A stretch of 64,000 nucleotides of DNA from positions 2,578,001-2,642,000 of the forward strand of contig NZ_CP035088.1 of assembly GCF_004786035.1 (NCBI RefSeq). Reading direction: 5' to 3'. Positions within the stretch are counted from its first letter, which is position 1. Each line of letters starts with the position of its first letter. The DNA comes from Pseudomonas viciae. GTDB taxonomy: Bacteria; Pseudomonadota; Gammaproteobacteria; Pseudomonadales; Pseudomonadaceae. Below, piece after piece: positions 47,982-56,816 of this stretch. The notes below the pieces were generated by a model. It was not told where the DNA came from. It saw only the letters and a program-made list of their open reading frames with translations, and did not search any database. The position numbers and the translations under genes were made by a program.

Positions 47982-48470
47982 ATGCGCAAATTGGATCGCA
48001 CCGACATCGGGATTCTGAACAGCCTTCAGGAAAATGCCCGCATCACCAACGCCGAGCTGGCCCGTTCGGTCAACCTTTCGCCGACGCCGTGCTTCAACCG
48101 GGTTCGGGCCATGGAGGAGCTGGGGGTGATCCGCGAGCAGGTCACGCTGCTGGACGCCGACCTGCTGGGGCTGCACGTCAACGTGTTCATCCATGTCAGC
48201 CTGGAGAAACAGGTGGAGGAGGCGCTGCAGCACTTCGAAGAGGCGATTTCCGACCGGCCGGAGGTGATGGAGTGCTACCTGATGGCTGGCGATCCGGATT
48301 ACCTGATCCGCGTGCTGGTGCCGACCATCCAGTCGTTGGAGCGGTTCATGATGGACTTTTTGACCAAGGTCCCGGGCGTGGCGAATATCCGCTCCAGCTT
48401 TGCCCTCAAGCAGGTGCGCTACAAGACGGCGTTGCCGTTGCCGGCCAATGGGTTGACCTTGGGCACCTGA
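47982..48470 (+). CDS. bkdR: Lrp/AsnC-family regulator BkdR
   Basis: BkdR is the activator of the branched-chain keto acid dehydrogenase operon. The 162-residue protein has an N-terminal helix-turn-helix (about 5-60; [38 protein letters not shown]) and a C-terminal AsnC/RAM ligand domain (about 65-150; [18 protein letters not shown]). Branched-chain amino acids are the expected ligands. It is transcribed divergently from bkdA1, as in other pseudomonads, and is convergent with the epimerase gene. Confidence 0.93.
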   Translation: MRKLDRTDIGILNSLQENARITNAELARSVNLSPTPCFNRVRAMEELGVIREQVTLLDADLLGLHVNVFIHVSLEKQVEEALQHFEEAISDRPEVMECYLMAGDPDYLIRVLVPTIQSLERFMMDFLTKVPGVANIRSSFALKQVRYKTALPLPANGLTLGT

Positions 48471-48502
48471 GGCTCAATACCACAGCAGCCTGCTTGGATG
48501 GG

Positions 48503-49372
48503 TTACAGGGGGCGGCACTGCATCGAAAACCCCAGCGCCACCGACTGCCCTTGCTCCAGCAAGCGCAACCCCGGCCGCCCTGGCAGGTGGTGCGCATTGA
48601 CCGGATGGCTGACCGGTTCGATGCAAAAGAAGTCCAGGTCCACGGGGCAGTACAGCAGGAAATAGTCGCTGCCACTGGCTCGGCATTCCAGTTCGTAGCC
48701 CAGGTCCGGTTGCTGGATCAGGCAGTGTCCTTCCCAACCGCCGAAGCCATTGTCCACGAGCGTATCCGGCAGCAATCGGGGCTGCTGGAAATCCCAATTT
48801 TCAGGAATCTCCCGAAGTTCTGTCGGCAGTTTCGAGGCATCACACATCCAGACTTCGCTGGCGCGGGTTTGCAGGCGAGTGCTGGCGGTGCGTGGAAAGT
48901 ACGGATGCAAACCCAGCCCGTGCCACGCGGCCTGTTCGGCCATGTGGGTGACGTGCATTGCGATTTGCAACTGGCCGCCACTCAAGCGGATCCGCAGGCT
49001 GGCGCAGTAGGCGAATGGCTGCTGGCTGTCGAGTTGCAACAACACTTGCTGGGCACTCTGCTCGATCACCTGCCACGGCTGTTGCCAGGCGCTGCCGTGG
49101 ATCGGAAACGGATCGTTGGGGCTGTTGGCTTCCAAAGCGAGCCAGCCGCCGGGACAGTCGAAACCGCCGTGGGCGATCCGGTTCGACCAGGGAATCAGCG
49201 GGAAGCCGCCGAGTTTGCCTGGAAGGCGGTTTTCCAGCGCTTGCGGCGCGGGAGGGCGTAGCAGGGGAGCGCCGGTGCTGAGCAAGGTCCATTCAACGAG
49301 ACTGGCGCCCAGGTGAGGAGCGAGGGTGAGGCGGGTGAGTTCGTCTTCGAGGTAGAGAAGAGGCTGCGTCAT
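48503..49372 (-). CDS. Aldose 1-epimerase family protein
   Basis: This 289-residue protein of the galactose mutarotase fold interconverts sugar anomers. Visible features are HLGASLVEWTLL near the start, FPLIPWSNRIAHGGF, DPFPIHGSAWQQPWQV (first active-site His), GLGLHPYFPRT (second His) and DFFCIEPVSHPVNAHH with the catalytic Glu. It is the last gene of the hexuronate operon and may equilibrate uronate anomers for uronate dehydrogenase. The start is the ATG at 49370-49372. A palindromic repeat separates it from the TRAP genes. Confidence 0.85.
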   Translation of the reverse strand: MTQPLLYLEDELTRLTLAPHLGASLVEWTLLSTGAPLLRPPAPQALENRLPGKLGGFPLIPWSNRIAHGGFDCPGGWLALEANSPNDPFPIHGSAWQQPWQVIEQSAQQVLLQLDSQQPFAYCASLRIRLSGGQLQIAMHVTHMAEQAAWHGLGLHPYFPRTASTRLQTRASEVWMCDASKLPTELREIPENWDFQQPRLLPDTLVDNGFGGWEGHCLIQQPDLGYELECRASGSDYFLLYCPVDLDFFCIEPVSHPVNAHHLPGRPGLRLLEQGQSVALGFSMQCRPL

Positions 49373-49403
49373 GATGGTCGCGTCTTTTGGGAAGAGGGTG
49401 CTT

Positions 49404-49435
49404 TTGTGGCGAGGGAGCAAGCTCCCTCGCCACAA
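49404..49435. repeat. Perfect palindrome, GTGGCGAGGGAGC family
   Basis: TTGTGGCGAGGGAGC, a 2-base loop AA and the exact complement GCTCCCTCGCCACAA form a 15-bp stem between the TRAP DctM gene and the epimerase gene of the same operon. It could attenuate expression of the last gene. Confidence 0.8.
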
Positions 49436-49457
49436 GGGGGCTTGCTTGCTTTTGGGG

Positions 49458-50738
49458 TTACAACACCAGGTGCGGCAACCACAGCGAGATGGCAGGGATG
49501 TAGGTCACCAGCAGCAGTACCAGGAACAGCATCGCGTAGAACGGCAGCAGGGCCTTGACGGTGCTTTCGATACTGACCTTGCCAATGGCGGCACCCACGA
49601 ACAGCACCGCGCCCACCGGTGGCGTGATCAGCCCGATACCCAGGTTCACCAGCATGATCATGCCGAACTGCACCGGGTCCACGCCGATGCCCATGATCAC
49701 TGGCATCAGGATGGGCGTGAGGATCAGGATCAGCGGCGCCATATCCATCACCGTGCCGAGGAGCAGCAGCATCACGTTGATGCACATCAGGATCACGTAG
49801 CGGTTGTCCGACAGCGTCAGGAACGCAGTGGTGATCTTCGCCGGAATCTCCATCAGCGTCATGATGTAGCCGAAGCTGGCGGCGAAGCCGATCAGGATCA
49901 TCACGATGGAGATGGTGCGTACCGTACGGTGCATCAGTTTCGGCAACTCGCTCCACTTGTAGTCGCGGTAGATGCACATGGTCACGAAGAACGCCCACAC
50001 CACGGCAATGGCGGCCGATTCGGTGGCGGTGAAAACGCCCGAGAGAATGCCGCCAAGGATGATGAACAGGGTCATCATGCCCCACATGGCTTCCTTGCAG
50101 ATCTTCAATGCTTGCTTGAGTGGAATCACTTCGCCCTTGGGGTAATTGCGCTTTCTCGCAAAGACCAGGCACAGCGCCATCAGGCAGAGGTTCATCAGGA
50201 TGCCGGGCACGATACCGGCCATGAACAGAGAACCGATCGATACGGTACCGCCAGCCGCGAGCGAATACAGCACCGCGTTATGGCTTGGCGGTGTCAGCAA
50301 GGCCTGGACCGAGCCGCTGACAGTCACGGCAGTGGCGAATTCACGCGGATAGCCCCGGCGTTCCATTTCCGGGATCAGCACCGAACCGACCGAGGCGGTG
50401 TCGGCCACCGAGGAACCGGAGATCGCGCCAAAAAAACTCGAGGCCACGAGGTTGACCAATGACAGGCCGCCGCGCACGAACCCTACCAACACACTGGCGA
50501 ATGCCACCAGTCGGCGAGACATGCCGCCCTCGGCCATGATCGCGCCGGCCAAGACGAAAAATGGAATGGCCAACAGCGAGAATTTGTTCACCCCGCCCGC
50601 CACCTGAATCATCATGGCCTGGAACGGAATATCGATCCACCACGCCCCAATCAGGGCGGCAGCACCCAGCGCGTAGGCGACTGGCATACCGATCATGATC
50701 AACAACAAAAAACTGCCTAGCAGAATCAGAGCGTCCAT
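49458..50738 (-). CDS. TRAP transporter large permease (DctM type)
   Basis: This is the large membrane subunit (426 residues, about 11-12 helices) of a tripartite ATP-independent periplasmic transporter, the sodium-coupled permease core. DctM-family marks are IGMPVAYALGAAALIG, LAIPFFVLAGAIMAEGGMSRR, FGAISGSSVADTASVGSVLIPEM and GMIMLVNLGIGLITPPVGAVLFVGA. Its ATG overlaps the DctQ stop by one base (TAATG). From context the substrate is a hexuronate such as glucuronate or galacturonate. Confidence 0.93.
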   Translation of the reverse strand: MDALILLGSFLLLIMIGMPVAYALGAAALIGAWWIDIPFQAMMIQVAGGVNKFSLLAIPFFVLAGAIMAEGGMSRRLVAFASVLVGFVRGGLSLVNLVASSFFGAISGSSVADTASVGSVLIPEMERRGYPREFATAVTVSGSVQALLTPPSHNAVLYSLAAGGTVSIGSLFMAGIVPGILMNLCLMALCLVFARKRNYPKGEVIPLKQALKICKEAMWGMMTLFIILGGILSGVFTATESAAIAVVWAFFVTMCIYRDYKWSELPKLMHRTVRTISIVMILIGFAASFGYIMTLMEIPAKITTAFLTLSDNRYVILMCINVMLLLLGTVMDMAPLILILTPILMPVIMGIGVDPVQFGMIMLVNLGIGLITPPVGAVLFVGAAIGKVSIESTVKALLPFYAMLFLVLLLVTYIPAISLWLPHLVL

Positions 50739-51265
50739 TAAACGGCACCTTCGCTTTCTTCAATCAGATCGAACTGCACGACCCGACGCTGGCTTTGATC
50801 ACCCAGGAAGAGTTTCTCCAGGACAAAAATCAAGGTCAGGAAACCTCCTATCGGAATCGGCATGTAGGTGATGCCGACGCGCAGGGTGGGGATGGCGCTC
50901 ATGAATTGATTCCAGGTGGTCATGCACAGCTTGGTGCCCCAGATGGTCATGAAAATGCACACTGCCGCCATCAAGAGCTGGGTGAAAACCGAAGCCAAGG
51001 TTTGCCAGTGCGGTGGCAGGCGGCTGGTGACCATGTCCACGGCCATGTGCGAGCCGGAGCGGTAGCTGGCGGCGGCACCGATGAAGGTGAACACGATCAT
51101 CAGCAAGATGGCGGTGGGCTCTGGCCAGCTAGAGCCGGTCCCGAGTACATAGCGGGCGAACACCCCCCACGGAATCATCAGTGCAACTGCCAGGACAGAA
51201 AGGCCGGCCACCCAGATGCAAGTCATGTAAATCTTGTCGTTGATACGCAGCAGTAAATTCTTCAT
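50738..51265 (-). CDS. TRAP transporter small permease (DctQ type)
   Basis: This is the small four-helix membrane subunit (175 residues). Helices lie at about 17-37, 50-68, 90-110 and 130-152, with the DctQ signature R-Y-V-L-G-T-G-S-S-W-P-E-P in the first loop and SGSHMAVDMVTSRLP. The ATG at 51263-51265 gives the usual short N-terminus; a longer frame upstream is unlikely. It lies between the binding protein and the large permease. Confidence 0.92.
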   Translation of the reverse strand: MKNLLLRINDKIYMTCIWVAGLSVLAVALMIPWGVFARYVLGTGSSWPEPTAILLMIVFTFIGAAASYRSGSHMAVDMVTSRLPPHWQTLASVFTQLLMAAVCIFMTIWGTKLCMTTWNQFMSAIPTLRVGITYMPIPIGGFLTLIFVLEKLFLGDQSQRRVVQFDLIEESEGAV

Positions 51266-51341
51266 CGGGTTCCACCGTAACCAGGCGCGCCTTTTAACCG
51301 CAGGCGCGCCCAGCCTTTTCATGAGTACAGATTGAGAGGGC

Positions 51342-52310
51342 TTACTGAACGGCTTCGATACGCTTGATCAGGTCGGCATACGGCGCGCCGTATTTGGCCC
51401 GGATTGGCGCCGTGGCGTCGTAGAAAGGTTTCTTGTCCACGGTGATGAACTCGACGCCGGCGGCCTTGAGTTTCTCTTCGCTGGCGGTGGACTTCTTGTC
51501 CCACAGCACGCGCTCTTCAGCCTGTGCCGCCTTGGCGGCTTTCTTCACCATGTCTTGCTGCTCGGGCGTGAGCTTGTTCCAGGTGATTTTCGACATCACG
51601 ATGGGCTCAGGCAGGATCAGGTGACCGGTCAGGCTGTAGAACTTGGCGTTCTGATAGTGATTGTGTTCAAGCATGGTCGGCGGGTTGTTTTCCGCGCCGT
51701 CGATCACGCCGGTCTGCAAGGCGCTGAAGATCTCGCCGGTGTCCATGGCGATACCATTGCCGCCCATGGCGTTGATGGTCTCGATGAACATCGGGTTGCC
51801 CTGGACGCGAATCTTCATGCCCTTCATGTCTTCGAGCTTGCGCACCGGTTTCTTGGTGTACAGGTTGCGCGTGCCGCCATCCATCCAGGCCAGGGCCACC
51901 AGGCCGAATTCGGAGTTGGTGATTCGGTCGAGGATCGCATCGCCGACTTCACCATCGATGACCGCGCGCATGTGGGCCTGGTCGCGGAAGATGAACGGCA
52001 TGTTGAAGACGTTCACATCCGGCACGACAGGACCGACGATACCCAGGCTGACCCGGGACATCTGGATCGCGCCAGCTTGCATCTGCTCGATGACTTCTTT
52101 TTCAGAACCCAGTACGCCACCCGGGAAATATCTGAATTTCAGTTCACCCTTACTTTCCGCTTCCAGGGTTTTACCCATGGACTCCTCGGCGACCACGGTA
52201 GGGTAGCCCTTGGGATGGATGTCGGCGATCTTGATATCGAGGGCATGGGCTGCCTGTGCCAGAAAGGCCAGGGGTAGGGCGGCGATCAGAAGCGTGCGTT
52301 TGAAGTTCAT
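51342..52310 (-). CDS. TRAP transporter substrate-binding protein (DctP type)
   Basis: This is the periplasmic binding protein (322 residues) that delivers substrate to the DctQM permease. A Sec signal (about 1-23) ends Ala-His-Ala before LDIKIADIHP. DctP-family features are GELKFRYFPGGVLGSEKEVIEQ, LYTKKPVRKLEDMKGMKIRV (the carboxylate-binding Arg) and SALQTGVIDGAENNPPTMLE. A carboxylate ligand is expected. The ATG at 52308-52310 has GGAG upstream. Confidence 0.93.
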   Translation of the reverse strand: MNFKRTLLIAALPLAFLAQAAHALDIKIADIHPKGYPTVVAEESMGKTLEAESKGELKFRYFPGGVLGSEKEVIEQMQAGAIQMSRVSLGIVGPVVPDVNVFNMPFIFRDQAHMRAVIDGEVGDAILDRITNSEFGLVALAWMDGGTRNLYTKKPVRKLEDMKGMKIRVQGNPMFIETINAMGGNGIAMDTGEIFSALQTGVIDGAENNPPTMLEHNHYQNAKFYSLTGHLILPEPIVMSKITWNKLTPEQQDMVKKAAKAAQAEERVLWDKKSTASEEKLKAAGVEFITVDKKPFYDATAPIRAKYGAPYADLIKRIEAVQ

Positions 52311-52370
52311 GGTCAATCTCCAGTCTTGTTGTTTTTTTTATGTGCTTATCCAGTGAAGCGGCAATGCAGA

Positions 52371-53276
52371 TCAGTTCGCGGAGTGTTTCAGTCCTCCAAA
52401 CGCGGGTTCAGCCAGGCCCTTGACGCCGGGATTGAGGGCGAACACGCCGCCGGCCAAAGACTGCGGGTCGCTGTCGTCACCGGGGCGGATCGAGGTGACG
52501 AAGAGGGTGTCCAGGCGACTGCCGCCAAAGGCGCACATGGTCGGCTTTTTCACCGGCACGGCCAGTGAGCGATCCAGTCGGCCATCCGGAGTGAAGCGAT
52601 GGATGAGGCCGGCATCGTTGGCGCAGATCCAATAGCAACCGTCGGCATCCACCGCCGCACCGTCCGGGCGCCCGGCCAACGGCAGCATGTCGACGAACAG
52701 CCGCCGGTTGGACGGCGTGCCGCTGTCGACGTCGTAGTCGAAGGCCCAGATCTGTTGCACCAGCGGGTGTGAGTCGGAGAGGTACATCGTGCGTCCATCC
52801 GGGCTGAAGCCCAGGCCATTGGGCACGATGAACCCACTCAGTTGTGCCTCGACCGGGCTACGTTGGCCCGCCTCGTAGCGATACATCCGGCCTTCGTCGG
52901 CGTTGGCGCCCATGTTCAGCACCATGCTGCCGGCCCAGAAACGGCCCTGGCGGTCGCAACGGCCATCGTTGAGGCGCATGTCGGTGCGGCTGTGCTCGAC
53001 GTTTGCGCACAGTTCGCTGTCCAGGCTGCCGTCGTCATTGGGGTGCAGGCGAAAGAAACCGCTCTCCATGCCGGCGACCCAACCACCGTCCCGGTGACGG
53101 GCCAGGCAGGCGAGCATTTCCGGCGCTTCCCAGCCCTTGAGTTGGCCGGTCCCGGCGTTCCAGCACTGCAGGCCGCCACTGGGAATGTCCACCCAATACA
53201 GGGCGTTCTCCTCGGGGACCCACACCGGGCTTTCCCCGACGGCGTTGCGTGCATCGACAATCAATTCGGCTTGCAT
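52371..53276 (-). CDS. SMP-30/gluconolactonase-like lactonase
   Basis: This 301-residue six-bladed beta-propeller lactonase begins with VGESPVWVPEENALYWVDIP (metal-binding Glu). Further marks are RLNDGRCDRQGRFWAGSM (Asn/Asp ligands), GFIVPNGLGFSPDGRTMYLS and GRPDGAAVDADGCYWICA. After uronate dehydrogenase makes an aldarolactone, this enzyme would open it to glucarate or galactarate. The ATG at 53274-53276 has AAGGA upstream. Its direct neighbour is the uronate dehydrogenase gene. Confidence 0.9.
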   Translation of the reverse strand: MQAELIVDARNAVGESPVWVPEENALYWVDIPSGGLQCWNAGTGQLKGWEAPEMLACLARHRDGGWVAGMESGFFRLHPNDDGSLDSELCANVEHSRTDMRLNDGRCDRQGRFWAGSMVLNMGANADEGRMYRYEAGQRSPVEAQLSGFIVPNGLGFSPDGRTMYLSDSHPLVQQIWAFDYDVDSGTPSNRRLFVDMLPLAGRPDGAAVDADGCYWICANDAGLIHRFTPDGRLDRSLAVPVKKPTMCAFGGSRLDTLFVTSIRPGDDSDPQSLAGGVFALNPGVKGLAEPAFGGLKHSAN

Positions 53277-53320
53277 GGTGATTCCTTGGTTCGTTTCGTA
53301 TCCCATGAAAAACAGGCGAA

Positions 53321-54142
53321 TCAGTCGTCGAACGGGCCGGTCGCGACAAAGGCGCCGCCCTGGTAGATCCTGGCCGGGTCATCGGCGGCCGGCATCGGCT
53401 GCGCTTCGACCTTGGCGCGGAAAATTTCCGAGCTGTCCTTGGGCTGGTAGCCCAGGTGCGCGGCGTGGCTGTTGTCCCACCAGACGTCGCGGTTGGCGGA
53501 CACGCCATAGACCACGGTGTGGCCCACGTTCGGGGTGTAGAGCGAACATTCGATCAACTGGGTGAGGTCGTCGAAGCTCAGCCAGGTGCTCATCATCCGG
53601 CGGTTCTGCGGTTCGGGGAACGACGAGCCGATGCGGATGCTCACGGTCTCGATGCCGTAGCGATCGAAGTAGAAACTGGCCATGTCTTCGCCGTAGGACT
53701 TGGACAGGCCGTAGTAGCCATCCGGACGACGAGGAGAAAGGGCATCAAGGCCCTCATCCTGCTTGTAGAAGCCAATGACATGGTTGGAGCTGGCGAAGAT
53801 GACGCGTTTGACGCCGTGCTTGCGGGCGGCCTCATAGATGTGGAATACACCGCTGATGTTGGCGCCGAGGATTTCCTCGAACGGGCGCTCAACCGAAACA
53901 CCACCGAAATGCAGGATCGCATCGACGCCCTCTACCAGTTGATGCACCGCCTGCTTGTCGGACAGGTCGCAGGGCACCACTTCCTCGCTTTCATCGATGG
54001 CCGGGGCCATGTTGGCGATGTCGGACAGGCGAATGTGGCGGGCGAAAGGCTTGAGACGCTCGCGCAAGACTTTGCCCAGGCCGCCGGCGGCACCGGTCAG
54101 CAGCAGGCGATTGAGGGGGTGGCGGGTGAGTGTCGTAGTCAT
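53321..54142 (-). CDS. udh: NAD-dependent uronate dehydrogenase
   Basis: Udh oxidises glucuronate or galacturonate to the aldarolactone with NAD+. The 273-residue SDR-type protein has the NAD motif LLTGAAGGLGKVL, DLSDKQAV near the adenine site, the catalytic Tyr144-x3-Lys148 (GYYGLSKSYGEDMA) and ASSNHVIGFY. Its length and IRIGSSFPEPQNRRMMSTWL match bacterial Udh. AGGGA precedes the ATG. The porin, lactonase and TRAP genes around it support the role. Confidence 0.9.
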   Translation of the reverse strand: MTTTLTRHPLNRLLLTGAAGGLGKVLRERLKPFARHIRLSDIANMAPAIDESEEVVPCDLSDKQAVHQLVEGVDAILHFGGVSVERPFEEILGANISGVFHIYEAARKHGVKRVIFASSNHVIGFYKQDEGLDALSPRRPDGYYGLSKSYGEDMASFYFDRYGIETVSIRIGSSFPEPQNRRMMSTWLSFDDLTQLIECSLYTPNVGHTVVYGVSANRDVWWDNSHAAHLGYQPKDSSEIFRAKVEAQPMPAADDPARIYQGGAFVATGPFDD

Positions 54143-54241
54143 GAAATTCCCTGGGCAAACAGTTAAAGGTGTCAGTGCCGCTTGGCCCGACGTGGCCATG
54201 TACCCGTGCGCGCCGGGACTTGGCAACGTCGGGTTCCACGA

Positions 54242-55543
54242 TTAAAGCAAGGACAACGGGTAGCTGATGAAGATCCGGTTTTCGTCGAACTCGTTGGTGC
54301 TGTAGTCCCGACGAATCGATGCGTTACGCCATTTAACGTTGAGGCTCTTCAGCGCGCCGCTCTGTACGGTGTAGGCCAGTTCGGTTTCACGGCCCCATTC
54401 CTTGCCGTCGTCAACGGTGGCGGTGTGCACGTTGTCACCGCTGATGTAGCGGTTCATCAGGGTCAAGCCCGGCACGCCGACGGCGGCGAAGTTGAAGTCA
54501 TGGCGCAGTTGCCAGGATTTTTCCTTCGCGTTGTCGTAGCTGGAGTTGTAGCTGTCGTTGGCCAGGGTGCCGCCGCTGGTGCCGTTGACGCGCATCCAGG
54601 CATCGTCGCCGCTGACTTTTTGCAGGCCGACATAGAAGGTGTTGCCGCCGTATTTGGCCGAGAGCAGGGCGAACGCGGTTTTGTTGTCCAGGTCGCCGGC
54701 CAGGGCACTGCCATCTTCCTTGCCGATGAAGTAGCCGAGGTTGGCGCCCAGGGTCCAGTCGCCGATGGGCTGGCTGTGGGTCAGGTTGAAGTATTGTTGC
54801 TGGTAGATGTCGGACAGTTCCGAGTACCAGACGCCGACTTGGGTGCGTTTTTCGTTGAAGGCATATTCACCGCCGCCGAAGTTGAAACGGTCGGAAGTGA
54901 ACGCGCCACGGCCGTTCATCGACATGTCTTCCATGCTTGCGTCGTTGCGCGGGCTGTTGGCGCGGAACTGGCCGCCGTACAGCGTCAGGCCGCTGATCTC
55001 GGTGGAGGTCACCTGGCCGCCACGGAAGGTTTGCGGCAGGGAACGGCCGTCGTCGGAGCGCAGGATCGGCAGCACCGGCATCCATTCGCCAACCTTCAGC
55101 TCGGTCTTCGACACCTTGGCCTTGAGGGCCACGCCCAGGCGACCGAAGTCATCGGCCGGACGACCGTCATCGTGCACCGGCAGCAGCTGCGTACCGGTGG
55201 TGCCGCGACCGCCATCGAGCTTGACCGAATACGTGCCCAACACGTCCACGCCGAAACCGACCACGCCTTGGGTGAAACCGGACTTGGCGTCGAGGATGAA
55301 GCTTTGGGTCCATTCCTCGGCTTTGCCTTGGGCATTGTTCGGGTTGGTGAAGTTACGGTTGAAATAGGCGTTGCGCAGGTTCAGCGTGGCTTTAGCGTCA
55401 TCGACGAAGCCTTCGGCGCTGGCCGTCATTGGCAGAAACACGGACAAGCTGCTGCAACCGAGCAGAATCAGTGCGGGGCTGGAATTGAAGAGGGTACGGC
55501 GGTTTGGACGGTTGTCGGGCGAAAAACGGACACGTGTGCTCAC
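54242..55543 (-). CDS. OprD-family outer-membrane porin
   Basis: This is a substrate-specific outer-membrane channel of the OprD family (about 430 residues). An N-terminal signal ends near MTASAEGFVDD. Family features are LNLRNAYFNRNF, AEEWTQSFILDAKSGFTQG, VGFGVDVLGTYSVKLDGG, LRSDDGRSLPQTFRG and the C-terminal strand VKWRNASIRRDYSTNEFDEN. I prefer the GTG at 55543, with GGGAG 8 bases upstream. The ATG at 55582 lacks a ribosome site and lies in a likely operator. It heads the hexuronate operon and would admit uronates or aldarates. Confidence 0.87.
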   Translation of the reverse strand: MSTRVRFSPDNRPNRRTLFNSSPALILLGCSSLSVFLPMTASAEGFVDDAKATLNLRNAYFNRNFTNPNNAQGKAEEWTQSFILDAKSGFTQGVVGFGVDVLGTYSVKLDGGRGTTGTQLLPVHDDGRPADDFGRLGVALKAKVSKTELKVGEWMPVLPILRSDDGRSLPQTFRGGQVTSTEISGLTLYGGQFRANSPRNDASMEDMSMNGRGAFTSDRFNFGGGEYAFNEKRTQVGVWYSELSDIYQQQYFNLTHSQPIGDWTLGANLGYFIGKEDGSALAGDLDNKTAFALLSAKYGGNTFYVGLQKVSGDDAWMRVNGTSGGTLANDSYNSSYDNAKEKSWQLRHDFNFAAVGVPGLTLMNRYISGDNVHTATVDDGKEWGRETELAYTVQSGALKSLNVKWRNASIRRDYSTNEFDENRIFISYPLSLL

Positions 55544-55575
55544 TATGACGCTCCCTACTTTTTTGTTGTTTTTAT

Positions 55576-55596
55576 TTGTCATACGTCGTCGTACAA
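55576..55596. promoter_or_regulatory. Candidate operator of the hexuronate operon
   Basis: TTGTCATACGTCGTCGTACAA has complementary ends TTGT/ACAA and an inner ACG/CGT pair around a central T. This is the style of operators of GntR/FadR-type regulators that control uronate genes. It lies about 33 bases before the preferred oprD start. No regulator gene is in the window. Confidence 0.4.
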
Positions 55597-55834
55597 CATG
55601 GGGATGATTATTTGGAAGCTGCCCCTCGTTGTCAACTGGCCATTATCGGAATTATCCAAGCCGAGGGTGCTTCAAAATGAGGCGTTTCGATGGTTGTCAC
55701 TGAACGAGTTCAAGATCGCAAGCCTTGGTGCCGGGCAAATGGGTGATCTGAGAATAGCGGTGTGTGCGTTTGGTTATGCGATGACTGGTCTAAGACATTA
55801 GTCGAATGCACCCGATCTGACAGATGGTGAAGTC

Positions 55835-55870
55835 CCTTGTGGCGAGGGGATAAATCCCCTCGCCACAAGG
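55835..55870. repeat. Perfect palindrome, GTGGCGAGGGGAT family
   Basis: CCTTGTGGCGAGGGGAT, a 2-base loop AA and the exact complement ATCCCCTCGCCACAAGG form a 17-bp stem in the gap between the oprD promoter and the DUF6124 leader. Confidence 0.85.
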
Positions 55871-56046
55871 GTGTGTTGTTAACCCATTCTCCCAGTCCAA
55901 ACAGGCCTTTGTTTATCCAGATGTAGGATCGCTCTGGATCGGGCTACGTTGTCTTGCGCCGTTGCCTACAACTGCGCCAGAATCCGCCGGCTTGTGCGCT
56001 CGTGGGCCGGGTTTTATCGTTTCCGGGTCGTTGAGGAATCAGCGAT

Positions 56047-56230
56047 CGGGTTTGGTAGCCCGGTTTTTCCATATGACGCACAGCTTCATCTTCTGCAGGT
56101 GCTTTTCTTCAGCATTTGTATTTGATGGTGGCCATGCGTAGGGCGTCTTCGGGCGCGCCGGTGTTCATGTGGACCGGTCTACCAACCTTCGTATGGCCAC
56201 CGCCCTTCGTTTGGTAGCGAGGGTGATGGC
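56047..56230 (+). ncRNA. Candidate structured leader of the DUF6124 gene
   Basis: The roughly 390 bases between the palindrome at 55870 and the DUF6124 start contain no ORF with a ribosome site but several complementary segments. CGGG (56047) and CCCG (56059) enclose TTTGGTAG and are followed by GTTTTT, like a short terminator. CTACCAA (56179-56185) can pair with TTGGTAG at 56052-56058 or at 56211-56217. GCCACCGCCCTTCG (56196-56209) can pair imperfectly with CGAGGGTGATGGC (56218-56230). The last two helices interlock, so they form a pseudoknot or compete. Function unknown; a cis-acting RNA is inferred. Confidence 0.4.
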
Positions 56231-56258
56231 TCCTCCAATCCCACATGAGGTTCCATCT

Positions 56259-56618
56259 ATGTTCAAACCAACACCCAACCCACCAGACACCGATCCGACT
56301 TCACCGCGCAAAAAAAACCAGACCCAAAAACTCGACGAAGCCGCCGAACGCGCCCTCGACTATTACCTGAACCCCAAACCGGACAAACCAGGAGCCGATG
56401 CGGCGGCTGGCCAACTCTTCACCGTCATCAAGGACATCGACACCGAAAGCCTGCTCGCCAACCTCAGCGAAACCCTGGCCTCGGCCAATGCCATGGTCAG
56501 CGACCTGGCCTTTGACCTGGAAGGTTCACGGCGGCACGTGGCCCTGGGCATCCAGCAGTTGATCGAACTGGGCGGATTGCTGGCTAACCGCGCGCTGGAC
56601 AACGTCGAACCACGCTAA
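56259..56618 (+). CDS. DUF6124 family protein
   Basis: This is a 119-residue soluble protein of unknown function, common in multiple copies in Pseudomonas. The opening MFKPTPNPPDTDPTSP and the segment LDEAAERALDYYLNP are what I recognise as the family signature. The C-terminal half is helical (TESLLANLSETLASANAMVS, RRHVALGIQQLIELGGLLAN). No signal peptide or enzyme motif is visible. GAGG lies 9 bases before the ATG; the frame is open further upstream (from 56169), but that part is leader. A REP pair follows. Confidence 0.8.
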   Translation: MFKPTPNPPDTDPTSPRKKNQTQKLDEAAERALDYYLNPKPDKPGADAAAGQLFTVIKDIDTESLLANLSETLASANAMVSDLAFDLEGSRRHVALGIQQLIELGGLLANRALDNVEPR

Positions 56619-56657
56619 CCGACATATCGCGTCTCTCTGGACAGAAACACAGTCAAA

Positions 56658-56749
56658 ATGTGGGAGCGAGCTTGCTCGCGATAGCGGTGGTTCAGCCAAT
56701 CACAACGCAACTGACCTACCGCTATCGCGAGCAAGCTCGCTCCCACAAG
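56658..56749. repeat. REP pair (REPIN), inverted
   Basis: GTGGGAGCGAGCTTGCTCGC and the opposite copy TATCGCGAGCAAGCTCGC-TCCCAC face each other between the DUF6124 and TetR genes. Confidence 0.9.
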
Positions 56750-56816
56750 GGACCACCAGTGTTTTCGAAAGTGGGCGGATGCTAGTCTTGACCAACGCTG
56801 TTGCCAGGGAGCCCTC

